DNA from: Saprospirales bacterium
Lineage (GTDB): Bacteria; Bacteroidota; Bacteroidia; Chitinophagales; Saprospiraceae
NCBI GenBank assembly: GCA_003448025.1
Contig: DLXL01000284.1
Span: 1-6,704 of the forward strand
Length of the DNA: 6,704 bases
Reading direction: 5' to 3'
Part shown: piece after piece, positions 1-6,524 of the stretch
Layout: each line of letters opens with the position of its first letter
Position numbering within the stretch: position 1 is the first letter of the stretch
Translations under genes and position numbers: made by a program
Notes under the pieces: model-generated
The model's input: the letters and a program-made list of their open reading frames with translations, nothing else
Databases searched by the model: none
What the model was told of the DNA's origin: nothing

Positions 1-48
1 CTGGGATTCATGCAACAAAGCCAAGTAAAAGTACTGATTAGCCAATGA
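1..48 (+). CDS. C-terminal end of an unidentified upstream gene (partial)
   Basis: Frame 1 is open from the window edge and reads LGFMQQSQVKVLISQ before a TGA at 46-48. That TGA overlaps the ATG of the next gene (45-47) in an ATGA arrangement, the usual signature of translationally coupled genes in one operon. The other two forward frames close earlier (stops at 25-27 and 39-41), so this is the only frame that could carry an upstream gene into the window. Fifteen residues are too few to identify a family, and a chance open stretch of this length cannot be excluded. The overlap geometry is the main support. Confidence 0.45.
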   Translation: MGFMQQSQVKVLISQ

Positions 49-974
49 AAAAGCAACAAATAATAGAATGGCTATTGGAAGGAGATGCCTCTATACAATA
101 TCAGACATGGCGTGATTTGTTGGGAAGTAATAAAAGAGAACTTCAAGACAGGATAGCGCTTGAAGGGTGGGGGTTACAATTTCTATCTATGCGTCATTCA
201 GATGGTCATTGGGGCTATAGATTTTATCAACCAAAATGGATTTCTACGCACTACACGTTACTTGACCTTCGTAATTTAAATCCTCCTCCTAAAAATGAAG
301 TGATAAATGAGACTATTGAATTGGTTATTCAAAATAATAAAGCAGAAGATGGCGGTATTTGTTTAGGACCGAGCACTATTCAACATAGTGATGTATGTGT
401 AAATGGCATGTTCCTGAATTATGCTTCATACTTCAAGACGCCTGAAATAAAACTTTGCTCCATTGTTGACAGTATCCTGGCTGAGATAATGCCCGACGGA
501 GGCTTTAACTGCCGAACAACAAGAAGCGGAGCTACACACAGCTCACTGCATTCCACTATCTCTGTTCTGGAAGGTTTCACCGAATTTCAGAAAGCAGGCT
601 ACAACTATAGAAAGAAAGAAATAGCTGACGCCATAAAAACAGGAATTGAATTTATCCTGATGCACCAACTTTTTTTATCAGACAGAACAGGTCAAATAAT
701 TGACAAAAACTTCCTGAAGTTAACTTATCCCTGCAGGTGGCGGTATGATATTCTACGAGCTATGGATTATTTTCAATACGCAGGGGTGGAATGGGACAAC
801 AGGATGACAGAGGCAATGACATATTTGGATAAAAAGCAAAACAAAGATGGAACATGGAATATGCAGGCTGCTCATACCGGACAAGTTCATTTTATAATGG
901 AAAAAGCGGGCAAACCAAGCAGATGGAACACACTAAGAATGTTACGAATAAAAAAACACTTTGGAATTAAATAA
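45..974 (+). CDS. Squalene-cyclase/prenyltransferase-like alpha-alpha toroid protein
   Basis: This is a 309-residue soluble protein with no signal peptide or membrane helix. Repeated Gly/Trp-rich turns are visible: SDGHWG (52-57), AEDGGICLG (100-108), MPDGGFNC (149-156) and QNKDGTW (265-271). They resemble the QW-type motifs that close helical repeats in squalene cyclases and protein prenyltransferase beta subunits, so an alpha-alpha toroid fold is likely. The DXDD catalytic motif of squalene-hopene cyclases is not visible, and the chain is about half their usual length. True terpene cyclisation is therefore doubtful, and a binding role or another chemistry on a hydrophobic or glycan substrate is possible. 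The start is fixed by the ATGA overlap with the preceding frame. The leader is A-rich and has no Shine-Dalgarno sequence. The next gene starts 48 bases downstream on the same strand. The fold is fairly sure, the function unknown. Confidence 0.8.
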   Translation: MKKQQIIEWLLEGDASIQYQTWRDLLGSNKRELQDRIALEGWGLQFLSMRHSDGHWGYRFYQPKWISTHYTLLDLRNLNPPPKNEVINETIELVIQNNKAEDGGICLGPSTIQHSDVCVNGMFLNYASYFKTPEIKLCSIVDSILAEIMPDGGFNCRTTRSGATHSSLHSTISVLEGFTEFQKAGYNYRKKEIADAIKTGIEFILMHQLFLSDRTGQIIDKNFLKLTYPCRWRYDILRAMDYFQYAGVEWDNRMTEAMTYLDKKQNKDGTWNMQAAHTGQVHFIMEKAGKPSRWNTLRMLRIKKHFGIK

Positions 975-1022
975 CGACAGCTCAAAAGCGTTTAGCGTGT
1001 GTCTGAAAAATAACAAACAACC

Positions 1023-2123
1023 ATGAAAATAGCATTTTTAATAATTGTACTAATTCATGCACTAATCCACTTGCTTGGATTTATTAAGGGCTTTGAACTG
1101 AAAGAAGTCAAGGAATTGACACTTCCGATTTCAAAGCCAATGGGTATTGTTTGGTTAACAGCAACAACCCTTTTCTTAACTTACGGTATATTATACTTAT
1201 TGAATTACAGGTATGCCTGGTTTTTTGGACTGGTTGCTGTAGTAATATCCCAGATACTTATTACCCTGTTTTGGGATAACGCCAAGTTTGGAACTATTCT
1301 CAATTTTGTCATTCTTACGGTTTCAATAGCTTCATTTGGCTATTATAACTTTCAAAAACTTGTTCATAAGGAGACTGTTCAATTGCTTAATAAAAATACA
1401 AGCACAGAAAACAGAACCTTAAATGAAAGTGATTTAGTCAATTTACCCGATCCTGTAAAAAATTGGTTTAGAAACTCAGGCGCCTTAGGAAAGCCTTTTA
1501 TTAATTGCGGAAAAGTCACTCAAATCGCTGAAATACAAATGAAACCAGAGCAAAACAATTGGTTGAACGCAACAGCAATACAATATACTACCATTGGCAA
1601 CCCGGGATTTATATGGTCAGTAGACGTAAAAATGAATAGTTTAGTAAACTTTCAAGGACGGGATAAATATGATGATGGCAAGGGTGAAATGTTGATAAAA
1701 TTGAATTCCTTATTCAATATCGTTAATGAACGTGGCGAAAAACTGGATGAAGGCACGTTGCAACGATATCTTGGAGAAATGGTTTGGTTTCCTTCCCTGG
1801 CGTTGAGTCCATATATAACCTGGAAACAAATAGACGAGAATACAGCAATGGCAACCATGACCTACAAAGGCACTTCGGGAAGTGGTACATTTTATTTCAA
1901 CTCCAATGGTAATGTCATCAAGTTTTCTGCATTACGGTACAAAGGCAACGAACCGGATGCAAAAAGATACGATTGGGAAATGAACATATTAGACTACAAG
2001 ACATTTGAAGGCATAAAAGTGCCAACAAAAATGACCTCAACCTGGAAGCTTGAAAATAAAGATTGGACTTGGTTAAAAATGGAGGTAACTGATCTAAAAT
2101 ATAATCAAAACATAACCTATTAG
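1023..2123 (+). CDS. Four-helix membrane protein with DUF6544-like soluble domain
   Basis: The protein has 366 residues. Four hydrophobic segments occupy the N-terminal third (about 3-20, 41-61, 66-84 and 91-109). The first carries the HALIHLLGFIKGF motif common to a Bacteroidota membrane family. From about residue 115 the chain is soluble and beta-rich, and includes GEMVWFPSLALSP (251-263), a hallmark I associate with DUF6544 (family number from memory). The C-terminal part (about 265-360) has alternating polar and aromatic strands such as GSGTFYFNSNG, suggesting a lipid-binding-like beta sheet; this is inference. No catalytic residues or metal site can be recognised. The ATG follows an A-rich stretch (AAAAATAACAAACAACC) with no Shine-Dalgarno, normal for Bacteroidota. 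It lies 48 bases after the toroid-protein gene with no terminator between them, so co-transcription is likely. Function unknown. Confidence 0.8.
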   Translation: MKIAFLIIVLIHALIHLLGFIKGFELKEVKELTLPISKPMGIVWLTATTLFLTYGILYLLNYRYAWFFGLVAVVISQILITLFWDNAKFGTILNFVILTVSIASFGYYNFQKLVHKETVQLLNKNTSTENRTLNESDLVNLPDPVKNWFRNSGALGKPFINCGKVTQIAEIQMKPEQNNWLNATAIQYTTIGNPGFIWSVDVKMNSLVNFQGRDKYDDGKGEMLIKLNSLFNIVNERGEKLDEGTLQRYLGEMVWFPSLALSPYITWKQIDENTAMATMTYKGTSGSGTFYFNSNGNVIKFSALRYKGNEPDAKRYDWEMNILDYKTFEGIKVPTKMTSTWKLENKDWTWLKMEVTDLKYNQNITY

Positions 2124-2146
2124 AAATGATTCGTCATGCCGGGTGA

Positions 2147-2356
2147 AGCATAAAGCAGGTGCTTTTTGCTTATGGTGACCATCCGAGAAATTTCACCCTT
2201 GACCCGACAGGCAACTACCTTATTGTAGCCAATCAGGTTACGAACAATATCGTTGTTTTTAAACGTGACATAAAAACAGGGCTATTAACCAAGACGGGAA
2301 AAGAAATAAAGGTTCCCAGGCCATCCTGTGTACAAATGAGGAAATACGGCAGCTAA
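2147..2356 (+). pseudogene. C-terminal remnant of a 6-phosphogluconolactonase-like propeller
   Basis: From about 2159 the frame reads FAYGDHPRNFTLDPTGNYL followed by an IVANQ...NNIVVFKRD...TGLL...GKEIKVPRPSCV pattern. This is the last blade and C-terminus of the lactonase/YbhE family (seven-bladed beta-propeller, normally about 340-390 residues). Only about 65 residues remain. In the same frame a TGA lies at 2144-2146, and the bases before it belong to the end of the membrane-protein gene, so some 80% of the family is missing. A GTG at 2159 could serve as a start, but the product would be one isolated blade. The tail MRKYGS before TAA at 2354-2356 departs from the family ending, so both ends look disturbed. 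The best reading is a recombination or deletion scar rather than a working gene. Confidence 0.75.
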
Positions 2357-2417
2357 CAGCGCCTACCCCAGCGCGGCGGACAAAGGGTCAAAGCCATTCA
2401 CAACACCTGACTGGTCT

Positions 2418-2434
2418 TGGCAGCAACTCTGCCA
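2418..2434. repeat. Short inverted repeat in the convergent spacer
   Basis: TGGCAG (2418-2423) and CTGCCA (2429-2434) form a perfect 6-bp stem with a 5-base loop. No T tract follows on either strand, so it is not a convincing terminator. The surrounding spacer between the lactonase remnant and the strong terminator contains no credible ORF. Confidence 0.35.
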
Positions 2435-2454
2435 GCCCCAGCGAAAAACCCCAC

Positions 2455-2492
2455 AAAAAAAGGAGGCATTCGACCTCGTCGAATACCTCCTT
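2455..2492 (-). terminator. Intrinsic terminator of the large minus-strand gene
   Basis: Arms at 2460-2474 and 2478-2492 pair over 15 positions around a 3-base loop (2475-2477). The single irregular position is C2467 opposite A2485. In the minus-strand transcript this becomes a U-G wobble, so the hairpin is fully paired only in that direction. A run of seven A's on the plus strand (2455-2461) gives the U tract right at the stem base, again only for minus-strand transcription. The hairpin starts 48 bases beyond the stop codon of the 1244-codon gene. On the plus strand there is a C/A mismatch and no U tract, so it should not stop the left-hand genes efficiently. Confidence 0.9.
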
Positions 2493-2534
2493 CGCGCCTT
2501 CGCGCCTTAGCGCCTTAGTGCCCCCCCTCGCGCC
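2491..2534. repeat. Tandem 8-bp repeat array
   Basis: Read on the plus strand, the units are TTCGCGCC (2491-2498), TTCGCGCC (2499-2506), TTAGCGCC (2507-2514) and TTAGTGCC (2515-2522). After a run of C's there is a further partial copy, TCGCGCC (2528-2534). The array fills the gap between the stop codon of the large gene (2541) and its terminator, and its first unit overlaps the outer bases of the terminator stem. It would be transcribed as the 3' untranslated region of that gene. From memory, similar GCGCGAAG/GCGCAAAG-type arrays recur between genes in several environmental bacterial genomes; their role is unknown. Confidence 0.8.
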
Positions 2535-2540
2535 TTCCAA

Positions 2541-5500
2541 CTACAGCTTCCGCACTTTAATATTCTTATACCACACCGGATCTCCATGATCCTGCAGGGC
2601 AATTCTGCCCTTGGTGGCTAATCCGAAGTCTGCGCTGAGTTTCGGGAACTTGCTGCCGGCAATCAACTCCAGCCATTTTTTAGTGGGCTTGCCGTTTTCA
2701 AACATTTGCAGCTCCACCACTTTGCGGTTGTTGAGCCAGTGCTCCACCTTGCCGTTTTTGCACACCAGGCGCGCGTGGTTCCACTCGCCGCCGGGTTTTA
2801 CGGTTACATATTTACACTCCACCAGATCGTACAAATCACCCGCCTTGTGCTTGGGGAATTTGGAATCCGGATGACAGGCATTGTCCAGCACCTGCATTTC
2901 CGGACCGGTCATCCAAACGTAGCCATACTTGGCAGGGTCTTCTACAATGTGGTAAATGATGCCTGAATTACCGCACGGAGCAATTTTCCAATCCAGCGTC
3001 AGCTCAAAATCGCCGTACTCTTCGGCGCTCACAATATCACCGCCATCCTGCGCCTGCCAACCGCCCTTAGGGTCTGGTTTGGCATCGAGGTGAATGGAAT
3101 TGTCGGCAATGATCCAGGATTTGCCCACCGTGGTTTTGCCGTAATTGTGCCAGCCGTTCAGCGTTTGGCCATCGAACAGCAATTGCCAGCCCTCGCGTTT
3201 TTCCTTTTCGGAGAGGGTATTATCGGGCGTTGGCGCCATGCCGGGAGGAGCTGCAACAACTCCTGCATCGTTCTGCGGAATGGCATTGAGCGTGTACCAG
3301 GCCTCGGTGGTCCAGATCTCATGGCCCAGCTCTGAGAGGGGCAGATTGTTCAACTTGAAATACACCACATGCTGCGGTTTCATGCCCTGAATGTCCAGGA
3401 ATACCTTTTTGCGGTCCTGAGATACGGTAGCGGAGTTCACCTTCAATACTTCTTCGTCCATTTTAGGGCCGCCATATTCCACGGTAGGTTTGTACCACCA
3501 TTGTTTCACCAGGTAGGAAGCAGGATCCCAGCCTGCGCCCTCGGGAAGCGGCTCGGTGAATTCGATTTCCATGCCGTTGGATTTGGCACGGATAGCCAGC
3601 ATTTCAAACACGGAATTGCCGTTGTATTTCATGCGTTGCAGACCGTACCAGAGTTTCCCCTGTTGTCCCCAGTTGCCCGGGTTGCCAATTTGGCCTACAT
3701 ACAGGGCGCCATCGGGTCCCCAGGCCAGACGGTGTGTGGCGCCTTCAAAACCCTGGGAGAAACGGAACACACAGCCCTGGTAGTCGCCGTTCACCTTTTC
3801 CATAAACACGCGCTGCAGACCGCCATAACACACGTCGCCGTGCAGCAACTGGTTTTTATAGGGCCCGTCGTTGATCACCGCAGGCTGGGTAGGAGAATTG
3901 CCAATATCGTCCTGCGGCAACCAAACCACCGGCTGCTGAATGGGCAACCCGGCCACCGCCGCACTGTCTACGGCAAAGGAGTTGTAGAATGCGCCCGGTT
4001 TTACGTGCAATATCTTGGAGGATGGCAGCCAGTCGCCCTGATTGTCTGCAATAAATACCTCGCCGTCCGGACCAATGCCCACGCCGTCGGGGGTGCGCAG
4101 GCCGCGGGCCACGAATTCGATGCTGCCGTCTTTGGCGCTGATCTTCACCACTTTCCCCCTGTCAGGCCCCTGCGGACGCGTACTGGCGCCACCGGGATTG
4201 ATCGCTATAGCCAGAGCGGCGTAGAAGTAGCCCTCTTTATACACCAGGCCAAACGCAAACTCGTGGAAATTGGCCGATGCCTTCCAGCCTTTGGCAAAAC
4301 ACTGGTATTCGTCGATAATATCATCACCATCGGTATCCACCAGCCTGGTGAGCTCCTGTTTTTGCAGCACATAGATCTGGCCGTCCACCACTTTCAGACC
4401 CAACGGCTCAGCCAGGCCCTGCGCTATGCGCTTGACCTTGATCTTTTTTGGATCGCCGGTTTCCACGTTATCCAATACATATACAGCGCCCATAGCATCC
4501 CAGGTGGACACCACCAACCGGCCATCCGGAAGGAAATCCATCCCCGCAACCTTGGGTAAAAACTCGTCCGGGCGCGCCTGCGTGAGGTCGTACGCCGGGT
4601 GCACTTCCTGCAATGGAGCACCGTCGCCGGGAATAGCATTTTCTATTTTCGACATGGCTGTCATGCCCTCCACATTGTCGGATTTCTTGTGGAAGAAACT
4701 GCCCTCGCTGATGACCTTAAAACCTGGCGCACCGAAACGGGCCCACTTCAACACGATGCCTCTGCCACCGCCGCCCTGGAAGTAATCCAGGCGAATGGGG
4801 TGATATCCGGCACGCAGGGCAATCTCGGCTTCTTTGGGCGACATTCCGTGCGCTCCATCATTGTCTATCAGCAACTGGCCGTCAACCCACAGTTTGCTGC
4901 CATCGTCGGAACCCAGTTGGAACACAACATTGTCGTCTTTCTCCAGAAAGAGATAACCCGTAGCCTGCAGGTAAAAATTGTCTTTAAGATCCCCAAAATC
5001 CTCTGATCCGGCTTCCACTTTGGCCGTGGTGGCCACCAACATAGGTTTGGCGTTGAAATCGCCGTCGGCCAGCAGGTTCATTTTTTTACCGGACGTCCAC
5101 AGTTTCACCAGCAATCCCGGCGACAGGTCGCGGTCGCCCACGGTGTTATCGGCCTTGAGCCACTGGTTTTCCGGAATTTCGGCCAGGCTTTTCGTTGCGC
5201 CGCCGCCCTCGCCATCGTCCTCGCCTTCATCTAAGGAGAGCACATAACTCACCATAGCTTTGGCGTCTTCCGGTTGCAGATCCGGGTGTGCGCTCATAGC
5301 CGCAGCACCCCATACGCCCGCGCCGCCTTTCATAACCTTTTGAGTGAGCATCTCCAGATTTTCCGGGGTGTTCTTATAGCGTTCGGCAATTTGTTTGTAG
5401 CCCGGACCCACCGTTTGTACCTGTGCGTTGTGGCAGGTGCGGCAATCGCTTTTGGCCATTAGCTTTTCACCCGGGCTAATCACGGCGCCCTCCGATTCTC

Positions 5501-6275
5501 CGGATTCCTGAGCCAGGCGCTCTGCGTCGAAAGCATTAGGAATCAGGGGCCTGTTGACAAAAAAAGTACGGAAATGGGTGCGGCCTTTGTCGCTGAGGGT
5601 GAGTTCTCCGCTAACTTCCAGTGTTTTCAGGTTATCGTCTGTTTCCACCGGTTTGGCATTGGTGGTTTTCCAGGCGCCATTGGTTTCAATATTGGATTCG
5701 GCAGCAATGGAAGCCACATTTGTTTTCAGGCTTATGCTGACTCCTGCCGGAGCATTTTCTACGGTATACACCCGCTCCAATCCGTGTTGACGGTCACGTT
5801 CAATGTATTCCGGGCGTTCGTTGATTCGGATACGCTGACCGTCGGAGAGTACCAGATCGTACATCAACTCTGCGTGACCGTCTTTGGTATAGCGGTGACC
5901 TTTGTAATCGGTGCGCGGGTTTTCGGTTTTCCCGCCCACCGTGACGGACCAGGGCTGGCGGTGTGCATTTTCAAACCAGGCCATGCCAACACTCATGGGT
6001 TGCGGACCGTGGCGCATATTATACACCGCGCCGGTGAAATCCGTGCTGCCCGACCAAATCTTGTACAGCGAGCAAGAGTCGGTGGAATAAGAGGCCCACA
6101 ATTGATCATTCAGTGCGAAGGTGATCATCCGGGGTTGTTTGTCCATGACGGAGCGGAACACCCAGGGGTCATTAGGGCGCACAGCGGCCGATTCAGACGA
6201 ATCAGAACGGGAGGCCATGTACCATATACCCAGTAAAACAGCAATAAGAAGCAGAAAAAGCGTACGGGTCTTCAT
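2541..6275 (-). CDS. Exported cytochrome c / PA14 / sugar-dehydrogenase-like propeller / DUF1080 fusion protein
   Basis: This protein has 1244 residues. An N-terminal hydrophobic stretch (about 5-20, no lipobox Cys) is a signal peptide or anchor, so the protein acts outside the cytoplasm. In order it has: a beta-rich domain without a name known to me (about 35-250); a class I cytochrome c with haem motif C278-R-T-C281-H282 and probable distal ligand Met327 after KGGAGVWG; an acidic/Gly linker (349-362); a PA14 domain (about 385-530, with SDDGSKLWVDG and DNDGAHG), a likely carbohydrate binder; a PQQ-sugar-dehydrogenase-like propeller (about 570-885, with NFHEFAFG around His671, RTPDGVGIGPDG and an EF-hand-like DTDGDDIIDE loop at 647-656); an Ig-like region (about 888-1000); a Pro-rich linker; and DUF1080/3-keto-disaccharide hydrolase (about 1028-1244, with NSGIIYH and GPEMQVLDN). 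A role in oxidising and then cleaving glycosides, with electrons passed to haem, is inferred. The ATG directly precedes the hydrophobic stretch. The gene appears monocistronic. Confidence 0.93.
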   Translation of the reverse strand: MKTRTLFLLLIAVLLGIWYMASRSDSSESAAVRPNDPWVFRSVMDKQPRMITFALNDQLWASYSTDSCSLYKIWSGSTDFTGAVYNMRHGPQPMSVGMAWFENAHRQPWSVTVGGKTENPRTDYKGHRYTKDGHAELMYDLVLSDGQRIRINERPEYIERDRQHGLERVYTVENAPAGVSISLKTNVASIAAESNIETNGAWKTTNAKPVETDDNLKTLEVSGELTLSDKGRTHFRTFFVNRPLIPNAFDAERLAQESGESEGAVISPGEKLMAKSDCRTCHNAQVQTVGPGYKQIAERYKNTPENLEMLTQKVMKGGAGVWGAAAMSAHPDLQPEDAKAMVSYVLSLDEGEDDGEGGGATKSLAEIPENQWLKADNTVGDRDLSPGLLVKLWTSGKKMNLLADGDFNAKPMLVATTAKVEAGSEDFGDLKDNFYLQATGYLFLEKDDNVVFQLGSDDGSKLWVDGQLLIDNDGAHGMSPKEAEIALRAGYHPIRLDYFQGGGGRGIVLKWARFGAPGFKVISEGSFFHKKSDNVEGMTAMSKIENAIPGDGAPLQEVHPAYDLTQARPDEFLPKVAGMDFLPDGRLVVSTWDAMGAVYVLDNVETGDPKKIKVKRIAQGLAEPLGLKVVDGQIYVLQKQELTRLVDTDGDDIIDEYQCFAKGWKASANFHEFAFGLVYKEGYFYAALAIAINPGGASTRPQGPDRGKVVKISAKDGSIEFVARGLRTPDGVGIGPDGEVFIADNQGDWLPSSKILHVKPGAFYNSFAVDSAAVAGLPIQQPVVWLPQDDIGNSPTQPAVINDGPYKNQLLHGDVCYGGLQRVFMEKVNGDYQGCVFRFSQGFEGATHRLAWGPDGALYVGQIGNPGNWGQQGKLWYGLQRMKYNGNSVFEMLAIRAKSNGMEIEFTEPLPEGAGWDPASYLVKQWWYKPTVEYGGPKMDEEVLKVNSATVSQDRKKVFLDIQGMKPQHVVYFKLNNLPLSELGHEIWTTEAWYTLNAIPQNDAGVVAAPPGMAPTPDNTLSEKEKREGWQLLFDGQTLNGWHNYGKTTVGKSWIIADNSIHLDAKPDPKGGWQAQDGGDIVSAEEYGDFELTLDWKIAPCGNSGIIYHIVEDPAKYGYVWMTGPEMQVLDNACHPDSKFPKHKAGDLYDLVECKYVTVKPGGEWNHARLVCKNGKVEHWLNNRKVVELQMFENGKPTKKWLELIAGSKFPKLSADFGLATKGRIALQDHGDPVWYKNIKVRKL

Positions 6276-6306
6276 GTTATGTGAAAATTAGAAACAAAAC
6301 TTCGTT

Positions 6307-6320
6307 TCGCTCAGGAGCGA
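6307..6320. repeat. Small inverted repeat at the 5' end of the large gene's leader
   Basis: TCGCTC (6307-6312) and GAGCGA (6315-6320) are perfect inverted arms separated by two bases. As RNA this would be a 5-bp stem with a CAGG loop. It lies about where the large gene's transcript would begin if the candidate promoter at 6327-6356 is right, and could shield the 5' end or be an operator half. It is short enough to be chance. Confidence 0.3.
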
Positions 6321-6326
6321 TCCGAA

Positions 6327-6356
6327 CAACAATAAGCTGTGGTGGGAGCCGGCAAA
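6327..6356 (-). promoter_or_regulatory. Candidate Bacteroidota-type promoter of the large gene
   Basis: Read on the minus strand, a TTTG (6356-6353) is followed after 18 bases by TATTGTTG (6334-6327). This matches the Bacteroidota -7 consensus TAnnTTTG at all but one position. The usual spacer is about 19-21 bases, so both the box and the spacing are slightly off. Transcription would start near 6321, giving a leader of about 45 bases before the ATG at 6275. No better match was found by eye in the 6276-6480 interval on this strand. Confidence 0.4.
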
Positions 6357-6404
6357 CCGGATAAGAAAGGGCAAAGGCGAAGGTAGAATTTCCAAACGCT
6401 TATG

Positions 6405-6416
6405 GAAAAGCTTTTC
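6405..6416. repeat. 12-bp perfect palindrome in the divergent intergenic region
   Basis: GAAAAGCTTTTC is a gapless palindrome about midway between the two divergent promoters. It could be a dimeric repressor site acting on either gene, but A/T-rich palindromes of this kind also arise by chance. The remaining bases between the promoters hold no credible gene. Confidence 0.3.
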
Positions 6417-6444
6417 TCGATAAATCGTCTGTAATTGCTTATCC

Positions 6445-6475
6445 TTTGAACATCGCACGAATCGTGCTATTTTTG
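6445..6475 (+). promoter_or_regulatory. Bacteroidota-type promoter of alaS
   Basis: TTTG at 6445-6448 is followed after exactly 19 bases by TATTTTTG at 6468-6475, a perfect match to the TTTG/TAnnTTTG promoter of Bacteroidota with consensus spacing. It points toward alaS. The predicted start of transcription is near 6481, which leaves an untranslated leader of about 168 bases before the ATG at 6650. Confidence 0.75.
6455..6467. promoter_or_regulatory. Candidate operator palindrome inside the alaS promoter
   Basis: GCACGA (6455-6460), one central A, and TCGTGC (6462-6467) form a perfect inverted repeat. It lies wholly in the spacer of the alaS promoter and ends at the base before the -7 box. 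A protein bound here would block the polymerase. E. coli AlaRS is known to repress its own gene by binding a palindrome at its promoter, so autoregulation is one candidate; a different regulator is equally possible. Confidence 0.5.
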
Positions 6476-6524
6476 CGGCGCAAAATCGGCCACAAACGTG
6501 ACCGCCCCGCTGGGGGCTTCAATT

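Noticed and set aside
975..1022. Integron attC site or gene-cassette boundary after the toroid gene
   Set aside because: A GTTTAGC stretch resembles the attC core, but it does not fit GTTRRRY and no matching RYYYAAC partner with a foldable middle was found. The ATGA operon overlap upstream also argues against cassettes.
1652..1858. 68-codon minus-strand frame inside the DUF6544-like gene
   Set aside because: It lies opposite the well-conserved soluble domain (including the GEMVWFPS motif), and its product shows no recognisable feature.
2152..2167. Terminator for the left operon (AAAGCA-GG-TGCTTT followed by TT)
   Set aside because: The usable stem is only about 5 bp with a 4-base loop and a very short T run, and it coincides with the coding sequence of the lactonase remnant.
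2159..2356. Independent small protein starting at GTG 2159
   Set aside because: The sequence is plainly the last blade of a lactonase-type propeller, so a gene remnant explains it better than a functional small protein.
3369..4559. Long plus-strand open frame of 396 codons opposite the large minus-strand gene
   Set aside because: It has no recognisable domain and an implausible composition. It lies exactly opposite the strongly recognisable propeller and Ig-like coding sequence in G+C-rich DNA, where stop codons are rare on the opposite strand. The other plus-strand frames between 2611 and 6236 are shadows for the same reason.
4424..4639. 71-codon minus-strand frame inside the large gene
   Set aside because: It is an out-of-frame reading of the same strand within a continuous, domain-rich coding sequence. 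Nothing indicates a frameshift.
6275..6290. Lipoprotein signal for the large fusion protein
   Set aside because: The N-terminus has a hydrophobic stretch but no cysteine near its end, so there is no lipobox. A cleavable signal peptide or a membrane anchor remain the options.
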